Source: an uncultured Saprospiraceae bacterium
GTDB lineage: Bacteria > Bacteroidota > Bacteroidia > Chitinophagales > Saprospiraceae
Direction of reading: 5' to 3'
Assembly (NCBI GenBank): GCA_937921525.1
Contig: CAKZUM010000353.1
Location: forward strand, 1-7,222
DNA length: 7,222 nucleotides
Made by a program: the position numbers and the translations under genes. Position 1 is the first letter of the stretch. The number at the start of each line of letters is the position of its first letter. This document shows positions 1-7,075 of the stretch, one piece after another. A model generated the notes under the pieces. The model made no database searches, had not been told where the DNA came from, and saw nothing but the letters and a program-made list of their open reading frames with translations.

Positions 1-1775
1 GGACTGCTGATAGTCACTTCATAAATTCCATTATTTTCCGTTGTTGCGTTTGTAATTACAGGATTCATTAAGTTAGAAGTAAAACCATTCGGTCCTGTCC
101 ATTGATAGATTAAATTCGATCCCGTAGCATTGGCAAATAATTCTAGATTAGCCGCCGCACAACTTTCTGTACTTTCATAAATGGCTGATGGATTAGCAGA
201 CAGTATATTAAATTGTTCTATATAGAACGTATCAGATTGGGCGGTACAAGTTCCAGAATTTGTTGTCAACACATATCCTCCTCTATAGGTATTATCTACT
301 GGAATACGAATCGAACTAGTTGATAAAGAACTAATACCTGTTTCATTAGGTACTGACCATTCATAACTTACTTCTTGACCCTCATAATTGGTTACACTTA
401 ATGTTATTTGTTCCCCATCACATATCCCTCCAGATAAGGTTATAATTGGCGTAGGTAATCTATCTATAATATCGACACTAGTGGAAGCATCTGCTATACA
501 ATCATTTTGATCTCTTACGGTCACGGTGTACGTTCCTGCATTTACGGCACTTGCATTAATGATCGTTGGGTTAGGATTAGTAGAGAAGAAATTATTAGGT
601 CCTACCCACTGGATGACATAGGGCGTCTGCCCCCCTTCCATTTCAGTTGCTAGTGCTATATCTTCTGTTCCTGAACTACAAAATAATTGAAAGGCACTAT
701 CTAAACTAACGCTCGGTTTTTCAAAAATAATAGGAGCAAAAACATTCGATTCTAATGCGCAGTTTTCTAAAGTAATAGCGACAATAAAGCTATCCTTCAA
801 TTGGGCATCATCTATAAATAATTGATTGCTATTTGCGTTTGCTACAATCGTTCCGTTTTTATACCAGATGTAGGCGTCTTCCAAACCTTCATAAGAAGAT
901 GCCTGAAGGAGAATGTTTCCATTTTCACAGACAGGACCTTCTGCTGAAGTAATAATTGGTTTTGTTACGGATGGTGTTACCGTAGACACGGTAATATTAC
1001 TTGTAATCTCACAAGTATGCTCGTCCGTTAGCACTAAAGTATATTGGCCATTTGCTGCTGTAGTCGGTGACTCAATAGAGTCAATGGCCATGAAAGATGT
1101 ATAGTTATTTGGTCCAGTCCAGTTGACTTGATAGGTATCTGAACTATCTGGAAGATTAGCATTTAAAAGTAGGGTGTAATCCCCACAAGTGCCATTGCTT
1201 TGAAGGCTTACGCTTGGAAGGTTATAATCTCTGGCATTGGTGAAAATATTCACTTTCTTTGTAGTAATACTTATGGATTCACAGACCTCTGAAATCAATG
1301 ACAATTGATAGGTTCGACTTTCTGTAATTCCTTCTTCAACGATAAGATTTTGGTCTTGAGAAATGACAGTTGGGTCGCCACTAACACTCCATTCATATCT
1401 AACTCCATCCACGAATGGTGCTATTAACTCAAAAGAAGTATTTGCACAAAGCGTGTCATTATTCGTATCTAACTCAATAAGAATTTCTGGTATACCTACG
1501 ATCTCTACGTCTACTAAATTAGAGAGTGGAGAGACGCAAAAACCAGCTCGGGCTTTCATACTAAAAGGGGGAATCGTTAGAGGCGATACTTCTAAGCTTA
1601 GTTGTTTTTGCTTAGTTATTATAATAGTATCTCCTAAACCATTAAACCAGATATATTCTACCTCTGTATCTAAGTCTTCAACCGTAAGTGGGCCTGCATC
1701 AGTTTGTATAAATAGGAATACCGAATCATTTTCACATACCGTACTTGCCCCTGCAATACTCGGTGGAGTGATGGC
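1..1775 (-). other. seven PKD/Ig-like modules, last one partial
   Basis: After R12 the protein changes style. Approximate modules: A 1491-1775, B 1242-1490, C 975-1217, D 723-959, E 460-722, F 211-455, G 1-200 (cut). Most begin with a Cys-containing strand (VCENDSV, LCANTSF, TCGDYTL, VCENGNI, LFCSSGT, ICDGEQI, SCAAANL), have a central aromatic strand (YIWFNG, YEWSV, VNWTGPNNYTS, YIWYKNG, IQWVGPNNF, YEWSVPN, YQWTGPNGFTS) and several end with G-Y-V or GTYTVTV. C, E and G share the WxGPNxF motif and form one subtype; B and F share YEWSV. This module type is widespread in large Bacteroidota surface proteins, often ahead of a C-terminal sorting domain. Boundaries are approximate. Confidence 0.75.
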
Positions 1776-4700
1776 TACATTACAAAGAGTATCTAATACA
1801 GGAAATACGACTAGGTTTACAGTAGCTCTATCACATGCCATTGGCGTTGCATTGTCACAGATTTCATAGATGAAATTATCTGGACCATTATAATCTTCAT
1901 TAGGTACATAACTGAAATCTCCGTTTTGTTGTAAAGTAACCGTTCCGTTGATAGGAAATCTAATTGGAGAAACATTTAGGAGAATATCATCGCCTTCTGG
2001 ATCATTATCATTTGCTAAAATATTTCCTTGAATAGTCTGATCTTCTAGTCCAGAAGCTGCATCATCTATAGCAAAAATAGAGTTGCCAAAATTGGGCAAT
2101 ATCTCAATCTCAACTAATACCGTATCACATAAATCGGGAGCGTCTACATTACAAATTTCATATTCAAAAGTTTCCGTACCGACTCTATCTTCTTCCGGAA
2201 TAAAATCAAAACGACCTGTATTATATATTTCTACACGCCCATTTTTAGGCGATGTAATCAGTCCTGTGTTGATGCTGATAATAGCACCAGTTAGTGCAAT
2301 GTCATTACCAATTAGCTCTCCGCTTAATTGCTCATTAACAAACATTTGGAAATAATCATTTACTCCAATTGGTGCTTGGCTAGTGTTATTGTCGGTATTT
2401 ATTACATGAATAATAACATAGGCGGTATCGCAATAAGAAGGAATACCGTCATCACAAACTTTATAAGAAAATCTATCTTCTCCTACAAACAGAAAGTCTG
2501 GTTGATAAGTATAATCACCATTTTCTTCCATACTAACTTGACCATTTTCTGGGAACATTATTATCGGAAGAAAAATACTTACTTGATCTCCCTCTGGATC
2601 AAAATCATTGGTTAATACATTTCCACTGGTAGCAGTATTTTCTAAGGTCAAGTTAATATCATCAATGGCTATAGGTGGATTGTTTATTGGGAAAATATCG
2701 ATATAAACAAAAGCAGTATCACACTGAAACGGTTCTATCGCTTCGCATAAAACATACCTAAAAGAGTCTCTGCCATTTTCATAGAAATAAGGGGTGTAAG
2801 TGTACTGTCCATTATCAAGCTTCACGTCTCCTTTTGTTGGATTAGATAATAATTCGGTACTTAATGGATCATCATTTGGATCGAAATCATTTAGTAATAC
2901 ACTACTAGTTATTGGATTACCTTCTTGGGTTACAATATAGTCATCTACCGCAACAGGTGCATCATTGAAGATTTCAATGGTAACGGTTGCAGTATCACAT
3001 AATATTGGATTTCCATCATCACATAATATATAGGCAAAGGAATCTAAGCCAATATATCTTTCTGTAGGGGTGTAGATGATTAGGTAGTTACCTTCTTGTG
3101 ATGCTTCGTTTTGGTTGCCACTATTAGTTGTTGTATTCGTAATGACTATCGTTCCATATTCTGGTTGGTTATTTCTGTCAATTGTTACGGATAAGACTCC
3201 AGATTCTGGATCAAAATCATTGGATAGTATGGCGATTGTTACAGGTGTATTGATTGTGGTTTTGGCAAAATCATCTACGGCATTTGGTTTAATATTTTTA
3301 ACTTCAATAAATACAATAGCCGTATCACATAGACTAGGAATGGCATCATCACATACAATATAGGAGATGGAATCTATACCAGTAAAGCTCGGTATTGGTG
3401 TAAAAATAATTTCATTATTTTCCACAGTAACTAGACCATTTAATGGTAGTATTGTGCTATCAATAGTTACCGTAAGGATGCCTCCGTCTGGATCAATATC
3501 ATTATTTAAAACCGAGATTGTAACTGGTGTATTCGATGTAAGAGAGACTGTATCATTTACTGCATTCGGTTGACTATTAATTACGTTAATTTGCACCATT
3601 GCCGTATCACATAAAATCGGATTACCGTTATCGCATATAATGTATTGGAAATGGTCGAGTCCATTATAATTTTCAAAGGGAGTATAAATGATGTTATTTC
3701 CCTCTAATAATATCAGACCGTTTAAAGGAGAATTGGTAGTATCTAGGCTAATAGTTAAAGTACCATTTTCTGGGTCGCTATCATTGGCGAGGACAGCTAT
3801 TTCTATACGATTATTAATGTCAGTAGCGATTGTATCATTAAGGGCAAAAGGTGCCAAGTTTTTTACAATAACGGTTACGGTTGCTTGGCTGCACGCCTGA
3901 GGTATTCCATCATCACAAAGAATATAATCGAATCGATCCGTACCAGTAAAATTGAGATTAGGAAGGTATATTAAGTCTGTTCCAATGAGGGTAAGTTGTC
4001 CATTTAGGGGTAATTTTAAAGAATCTATCAATGTTATCAATAGACCACCCTCTGGGTCAAAGTCATTCTCTTGAACAAGAATTTGAATGGAGGTATTAGA
4101 AATGGTAGTGGCGGTGTCCGCTGTAGCAATAGGTTCTGAATTGCCGACTTCAATATATATCCATGCACTATCACACAAACTCGGAATGCCATCGTCACAG
4201 ACTATGTAAGCTATAGAATCTAAACCTGTAAAACCTGTAATAGGTGTAAAAATAATTTCATTATTCTCGATAGTGACTAAGCCATTTATAGGAAGATTTG
4301 TACTATCTATAGTTACGGTTAATTGCCCACCGTCTAAATCTAAATCATTATTTAGAACATCAATAACTATTGGTGTATTCGAAGAAATGGAAACACTGTC
4401 ATTTACGGCAATAGGATTCGTATTACCTATGGTCACTATGACGGATGAAGTATCGCACAGAGTCGGATTCCCATTGTCACAAACAATATAGTTAAACTGA
4501 TCCATTCCATTAAAACCTACAGTTGGTGTATAGATAATATTATTTCCATCAAGACTCACTATACCATTCATTGGTAAATTAGTACTATCTATAATCGTAG
4601 TTAAGCGGCCATCTTCTATATCAATATCATTTAATTGTACATTAATACTTATCGGAATATTAATTGTGGTATTGACCGTATCGTTATTCGAAATGGGGGA

Positions 4701-5666
4701 GGTATTTGTGACAATAATTGTGATGGTAGCCTCCGTACATTTTATTGGATTTCCATCATCGCATACGATATAATCAAAACGATCAATTCCTGTAAAATTC
4801 TGATTAGGAATATAAATAATATCTTGACCATCAATACGGACTTGCCCATTTAAAGGTAGATCTAAAGAATCCAGAAAAGTAGTTAATATACCTCCATCTG
4901 GGTCATTGTCATTATTTTGAACAGGAATTAAAATAGAAGTATTTGCGGTAGTAGAAACTCTATCATCTAAGGCTATAGGAATTTGATGATCTACTGTGAT
5001 TGTAACCCTTGCGGTATCACATAAAGAAGGATGATTATTATCGCATATAATATATTGAAAACTATCTACTCCAGTATAACCTGCATCAGGAGTGTATAAA
5101 ATGGCTAACTTTACAATAGAGAGTGTACCGTTACTCGGAGCAAAAGTTGAATCTAACAAGGTAGTCAATTCATCTCCATCAGCATCAAAGTCGTTTGTTT
5201 GTACATGAATCGTTTTAGGGGCGTTAATGGATGTTATTTCTATATCGTCTGTTGCAATAGGCTTAGTATTACAATTATCAATGAACACTTCTATACAGGA
5301 ATTGCTACTTGTGCCGCAAGAATTTTCAGCAGCAACACAAATATTTCCAATACCAATAGTGGCATTCTTCCAGTCAACAATGATAGCAGTATCTGATATT
5401 TTTTTAAAAAGGAAAGCACCCGCTGGCAAAGACCAACTATAATTCGTAGCTTTTTCGGAAGGTCGTATGCTAAAAGTATCTCTAGATATGGACGTACAAA
5501 TAGTATCTATCGAGCGCAGTTCTTGCGCTAAATTTAGGTTGGTTTTAAAATAGGACTCTTCTATGTAATTAGGGGTAATTTCTGTACTGTTTCGGAAGAC
5601 TTTATTGCTACCAAAAACAGAATACCCCATAATTATCAGTAGGATAATTAGTGCAGCTTCTCTCAC
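1..5666 (-). CDS. giant secreted repeat protein (adhesin-like), C-terminus outside window
   Basis: The frame is open from an in-frame TAA at 5709-5711 to the left edge, giving about 1888 residues from GTG 5664-5666 (numbering used here). Order: signal peptide 1-19; PKD-like domain about 54-132; twelve Big_17/cadherin-like domains at 135-1289; seven PKD/Ig-like modules from about 1298 to the cut end. Big_17 hallmarks recur in each: xPIAxxD at the start, ND-D-P-GG, PxNG, IIYTP, F-G-D-F-YI-CDDG-P-LCD, then TVTI at the end. Proteins of this style in Bacteroidota are typically exported and act in adhesion, gliding or matrix building; that role is inferred here. Export by type IX secretion would need a C-terminal sorting domain, which is not visible. 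No enzyme domain is seen. The start is uncertain: TTG 5673-5675 adds three residues, and the first ATG (5628-5630) would remove most of the hydrophobic segment. The gene is divergent from the polyphosphate kinase gene. Existence of the gene is near certain; function is not. Confidence 0.93.
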   Translation of the reverse strand, partial: MREAALIILLIIMGYSVFGSNKVFRNSTEITPNYIEESYFKTNLNLAQELRSIDTICTSISRDTFSIRPSEKATNYSWSLPAGAFLFKKISDTAIIVDWKNATIGIGNICVAAENSCGTSSNSCIEVFIDNCNTKPIATDDIEITSINAPKTIHVQTNDFDADGDELTTLLDSTFAPSNGTLSIVKLAILYTPDAGYTGVDSFQYIICDNNHPSLCDTARVTITVDHQIPIALDDRVSTTANTSILIPVQNNDNDPDGGILTTFLDSLDLPLNGQVRIDGQDIIYIPNQNFTGIDRFDYIVCDDGNPIKCTEATITIIVTNTSPISNNDTVNTTINIPISINVQLNDIDIEDGRLTTIIDSTNLPMNGIVSLDGNNIIYTPTVGFNGMDQFNYIVCDNGNPTLCDTSSVIVTIGNTNPIAVNDSVSISSNTPIVIDVLNNDLDLDGGQLTVTIDSTNLPINGLVTIENNEIIFTPITGFTGLDSIAYIVCDDGIPSLCDSAWIYIEVGNSEPIATADTATTISNTSIQILVQENDFDPEGGLLITLIDSLKLPLNGQLTLIGTDLIYLPNLNFTGTDRFDYILCDDGIPQACSQATVTVIVKNLAPFALNDTIATDINNRIEIAVLANDSDPENGTLTISLDTTNSPLNGLILLEGNNIIYTPFENYNGLDHFQYIICDNGNPILCDTAMVQINVINSQPNAVNDTVSLTSNTPVTISVLNNDIDPDGGILTVTIDSTILPLNGLVTVENNEIIFTPIPSFTGIDSISYIVCDDAIPSLCDTAIVFIEVKNIKPNAVDDFAKTTINTPVTIAILSNDFDPESGVLSVTIDRNNQPEYGTIVITNTTTNSGNQNEASQEGNYLIIYTPTERYIGLDSFAYILCDDGNPILCDTATVTIEIFNDAPVAVDDYIVTQEGNPITSSVLLNDFDPNDDPLSTELLSNPTKGDVKLDNGQYTYTPYFYENGRDSFRYVLCEAIEPFQCDTAFVYIDIFPINNPPIAIDDINLTLENTATSGNVLTNDFDPEGDQVSIFLPIIMFPENGQVSMEENGDYTYQPDFLFVGEDRFSYKVCDDGIPSYCDTAYVIIHVINTDNNTSQAPIGVNDYFQMFVNEQLSGELIGNDIALTGAIISINTGLITSPKNGRVEIYNTGRFDFIPEEDRVGTETFEYEICNVDAPDLCDTVLVEIEILPNFGNSIFAIDDAASGLEDQTIQGNILANDNDPEGDDILLNVSPIRFPINGTVTLQQNGDFSYVPNEDYNGPDNFIYEICDNATPMACDRATVNLVVFPVLDTLCNVAITPPSIAGASTVCENDSVFLFIQTDAGPLTVEDLDTEVEYIWFNGLGDTIIITKQKQLSLEVSPLTIPPFSMKARAGFCVSPLSNLVDVEIVGIPEILIELDTNNDTLCANTSFELIAPFVDGVRYEWSVSGDPTVISQDQNLIVEEGITESRTYQLSLISEVCESISITTKKVNIFTNARDYNLPSVSLQSNGTCGDYTLLLNANLPDSSDTYQVNWTGPNNYTSFMAIDSIESPTTAANGQYTLVLTDEHTCEITSNITVSTVTPSVTKPIITSAEGPVCENGNILLQASSYEGLEDAYIWYKNGTIVANANSNQLFIDDAQLKDSFIVAITLENCALESNVFAPIIFEKPSVSLDSAFQLFCSSGTEDIALATEMEGGQTPYVIQWVGPNNFFSTNPNPTIINASAVNAGTYTVTVRDQNDCIADASTSVDIIDRLPTPIITLSGGICDGEQITLSVTNYEGQEVSYEWSVPNETGISSLSTSSIRIPVDNTYRGGYVLTTNSGTCTAQSDTFYIEQFNILSANPSAIYESTESCAAANLELFANATGSNLIYQWTGPNGFTSNLMNPVITNATTENNGIYEVTISS
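1800..2960 (-). repeat. four diverged domains R9-R12 (Big_17/cadherin-like)
   Basis: R9 2679-2960 (94 residues), R10 2376-2678 (101), R11 2079-2375 (99) and R12 about 1800-2078 (93). They keep the xPIAxDD start, the NG(Q/R/T)V turn, the F-G-D-F-Y strand and the Cys-x7-Cys pair, but R10-R12 use NGDYTYQP, TGRFDFIP or NGDFSYVP where R1-R8 use IIYTP. Between R10 and R11 there is a short linker (INTDNNTSQ). R11 has lost the Asp-rich loop: it reads GNDIALTGA where others read NDFDPEGD, so it may not bind calcium there. These domains look like an older or separately evolved part of the array. Confidence 0.87.
2961..3290 (-). repeat. domain R8, Big_17-like with a 16-residue insertion
   Basis: R8 is 110 residues instead of 94. 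It matches the other units at both ends (KPNAVDD at the start, LIIYTP and CDDGNPILCDTATVTIEI at the end) but carries about 16 extra residues between the PxxG strand and the YTP strand, at 3090-3137. The added residues are rich in Asn, Thr, Gln, Ser and Glu, as expected for an exposed loop. R8 separates the strictly uniform part of the array from the more diverged part. Confidence 0.88.
3291..5264 (-). repeat. seven tandem 282-bp units (domains R1-R7, Big_17/cadherin-like)
   Basis: Seven domains follow each other without any length change, each exactly 94 residues: R1 4983-5264, R2 4701-4982, R3 4419-4700, R4 4137-4418, R5 3855-4136, R6 3573-3854, R7 3291-3572. Each starts with a variant of xPIAxxD and ends in a beta-strand such as VTITV or IEVKN. 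The Asp-rich loop ND-D-P(D/E)GG is typical of calcium-binding Ig-like domains, so calcium stiffening is likely but inferred. By hand alignment R4 and R7 share about 69 of 94 residues, including the run GLVTxENNEIIFTPI. R4 and R7 also share an identical 23-base stretch (4243-4265 and 3397-3419). Domain boundaries are set by the repeat period. Confidence 0.92.
5271..5507 (-). other. N-terminal PKD-like domain
   Basis: Residues about 54-132 begin with DTICTS and contain ATNYSWSLPAGA, IIVDWKNATIG and AAENSCGTSSNSC. The pattern Y-W-PAGA, then I-V-W, then NSCG is that of PKD-like domains common at the N-terminus of large Bacteroidota surface proteins. It is unlike the twelve domains that follow and probably caps the array. 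Four cysteines lie in this domain (in TICT, NICV, NSCG and NSCI), and a fifth (DNC) sits at the junction to the array. The family assignment is by motif recognition only. Confidence 0.68.
5610..5666 (-). other. signal peptide of the giant repeat protein
   Basis: Residues 1-19 from the GTG start read as a short charged head (Arg2, Glu3), a hydrophobic core AALIILLIIMG, and a polar end YSVFG followed by SNK. Val at -3 and Gly at -1 fit signal peptidase I cleavage after Gly19. This segment is the main reason for choosing a GTG or TTG start over the downstream ATG. Cleavage position is inferred by eye. Confidence 0.72.
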
Positions 5667-5822
5667 AATGTTCAAGGGTTTTATAATATTTGGATATATT
5701 TTAGCTACTTAGAAAGTTGATTAACAATCTCTAAGAAACTAAATGCCTCTAATGAATTAGCGTATTTTTTTAATGATTCAATTTAGTAACAACAAAACAA
5801 TAACTTCCGCATATGAAAGCGG

Positions 5823-5855
5823 ACGTTTACTAAACCTCAAAGGTTTTGTAAACGT
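5823..5855. repeat. strong hairpin / inverted repeat
   Basis: A near-perfect inverted repeat: ACGTTTAC (5823-5830) pairs with GTAAACGT (5848-5855), then a T-T mismatch, then AAACCT (5832-5837) pairs with AGGTTT (5841-5846) around the loop CAA. That is 14 base pairs. No T-tract follows on either strand and no gene ends here, so it is not a standard terminator. It could be a dispersed palindromic repeat of the kind common in Bacteroidota intergenic regions, or a leader structure of the giant gene. Confidence 0.8.
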
Positions 5856-5888
5856 AGATGAGTAAGCCTATTGCGTACCATATAGTTT

Positions 5889-5907
5889 TCTACCTGGATA
5901 CGGTAGA
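5889..5907. repeat. small hairpin
   Basis: TCTACC (5889-5894) pairs with GGTAGA (5902-5907) around a seven-base loop. It lies 33 bases from the stronger hairpin at 5823-5855; a further weak stem TCCGC/GCGGA (5806-5823) flanks that hairpin on the other side. Individually weak. Confidence 0.45.
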
Positions 5908-5967
5908 TTCTTAATGGGGGGAATTAGGAATTTTATATCTATTTAAAAATAAACAATAATAAAAAAA

Positions 5968-5975
5968 TATATTTG
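5968..5975 (+). promoter_or_regulatory. possible -7 promoter element for the polyphosphate kinase gene
   Basis: TATATTTG matches the Bacteroidota -7 consensus TAnnTTTG exactly. No TTG is seen at the usual -33 spacing, and the surrounding DNA is so AT-rich that a chance match is plausible. If used, transcription would start near 5982, leaving a leader of about 190 bases before ATG 6176. Confidence 0.3.
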
Positions 5976-6175
5976 TTTTTATTTACTGTTTTTGATGAAT
6001 TTGTGACGTTGAAAACAGATCGATTCTTAATCATTTTTGTTTTTACAATTGAAATTTTTAAGTTTGAAGTTTGGAAACCGTTGGTCTGAACAGTAAAGTA
6101 GCTGGAGTAACGACCAATTTATTAAAAAACAAGAATTTTTATACGAACTTTCTTAATAAACCATACTTATTAGAT

Positions 6176-6916
6176 ATGATACAACTAAAAGACTATCCTA
6201 CAAAACCTCCAAAAGAGGCTGAAAAGAAAAAGTTTAAGAAAGAAATGGAGGATACCCTTGAAGAATTAGCGGATCTGCAATATCTAATGAATGCAGAAGG
6301 CAAACATAGTTTGCTGGTAGTCCTACAAGGCATGGATGCTAGTGGAAAAGATGGCATTACCAAAAAAGTATTTGGTGTTTGTATGCCCTCTGGAATTAGT
6401 GTTAAATCATTCAAAAAACCAACAGAAGAAGAGTTTGCACATGATTTCTTGTGGCGCGTACATAAAGAAGTACCGCAAAAAGGAATGATGAAAATATTCA
6501 ATAGATCACATTACGAAGATGTACTCATTCAACGGGTGCACAAATGGATAAGCGAAGAGCGAGTGGATAAGCGTATTGCAGCGATTAATGCCTTTGAAGA
6601 CCTGATAGCCTTTGATAACAATACCACCATTTTAAAATTCTATTTACACCTATCAAAGGAACAGCAAGAGATTGAATTACAGCAACGTTTAGATGAGCGA
6701 GAAAAAAATTGGAAGCATAACGCAAACGATTGGAAAGAAAGAGAACATTGGGAGGAGTATATGCGTTGTTATGAAGATTTGATTAACAGATGCACGACTC
6801 CCTGGCATATTATACCAATGGACGAGCGATGGTATGGTCAATACATGATCGCGCAAAAGGTGGTAGACACATTGAAGGGGCTCAATATGGAATTTCCTAC
6901 TATAGAGGAATCTTAG
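6176..6916 (+). CDS. ppk2: polyphosphate kinase 2 (PPK2) family protein
   Basis: PPK2 enzymes move phosphate between inorganic polyphosphate and nucleotides, and can make nucleoside triphosphates (or diphosphates, by class) from polyphosphate in the cytoplasm. The protein is 246 residues from ATG 6176, the usual size for the single-domain form. Visible motifs: Walker A QGMDASGKDG at 51-60; KKPTEEEFAHDFLWRVH at 80-96; Walker B region MKIFNRSHYEDVLIQRVH at 105-122; FYLHLSKEQQ at 155-164; the lid helix region RLDEREKNWKHNANDW at 171-186; and the C-terminal PWHIIPMDERWY at 209-220. All expected catalytic motifs are intact. The substrate class cannot be assigned by eye. ATG 6176 is preferred because family homology begins just after it; TTG 6071 would add 35 residues after an in-frame TGA (6065-6067). 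No operon partner is visible and no clear terminator follows. Confidence 0.95.
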   Translation: MIQLKDYPTKPPKEAEKKKFKKEMEDTLEELADLQYLMNAEGKHSLLVVLQGMDASGKDGITKKVFGVCMPSGISVKSFKKPTEEEFAHDFLWRVHKEVPQKGMMKIFNRSHYEDVLIQRVHKWISEERVDKRIAAINAFEDLIAFDNNTTILKFYLHLSKEQQEIELQQRLDEREKNWKHNANDWKEREHWEEYMRCYEDLINRCTTPWHIIPMDERWYGQYMIAQKVVDTLKGLNMEFPTIEES

Positions 6917-6963
6917 ACAAACTCTTAAAAATGACTACCTTTGGCAGACGTTTATTAGTTTTA

Positions 6964-6991
6964 ATTGAGAATTGAGGATTGAAAATTGAGA
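6964..6991. repeat. 7-bp tandem repeat, four copies
   Basis: Four consecutive heptamers: ATTGAGA, ATTGAGG, ATTGAAA, ATTGAGA. It begins 47 bases after the kinase stop codon. Heptanucleotide tandem repeats of this AT-rich type are known in intergenic DNA of several bacterial groups; no function is evident here. Confidence 0.85.
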
Positions 6992-7028
6992 ATGCTTATA
7001 AAACGTTGACAAATAAGACTCAATTTTT

Positions 7029-7055
7029 ACTCTAGCTAGGGTGAACGAAAAGTCA
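7029..7055. repeat. 27-bp direct repeat, copy 1
   Basis: Matches copy 2 (7076-7102) at 23 of 27 positions by hand count, including the identical 12 bases AACGAAAAGTCA at its end. The core CTAGCTAG (7032-7039) is a perfect palindrome. Confidence 0.8.
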
Positions 7056-7075
7056 TTTTTAAACAACTTCATAAT

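Larger units (their letters stand above)
5667..6175. other. divergent intergenic region
   Basis: This stretch lies between the 5' ends of the giant gene (minus) and the polyphosphate kinase gene (plus), so it should hold promoters for both. I see three closely spaced hairpins at 5806-5907, an AT-rich block at 5940-5985 with one promoter-like match, and an open but atypical 35-codon extension in frame with the kinase gene at 6071-6175. No convincing promoter was found for the giant gene and no RNA gene family was recognised. Confidence 0.7.

Noticed and set aside
1363..1869. Plus-strand open frame of 168 codons
   Set aside because: It lies entirely opposite the giant minus-strand gene, which has clear repeated domain structure; the plus-strand product has no recognisable motif. 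The same applies to the other plus-strand frames between 913 and 5442, several of which recur only because the gene below them is repetitive.
1..5666. Possible frameshift or pseudogene in the giant gene
   Set aside because: Hand translation of the frame gave continuous domain structure from the signal peptide to the window edge with no stop codon.
5958..5983. Inverted repeat AATAAAAA / TTTTTATT that could resemble a terminator
   Set aside because: It is pure A/T with a ten-base loop and lies upstream of both divergent genes, where no transcript is expected to end.
5906..6031. Direct repeat GATTCTTAAT at 5906-5915 and 6022-6031
   Set aside because: Ten bases in AT-rich DNA can recur by chance, and the flanks do not match.
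6193..6501. Minus-strand open frame of 102 codons
   Set aside because: It is antisense to the conserved PPK2 core, including the Walker A and B coding regions, and shows no features of its own.
6790..6975. Plus-strand open frame overlapping the end of ppk2
   Set aside because: Most of it is a shifted frame of the conserved PPK2 C-terminus, and its tail runs into the tandem repeat.
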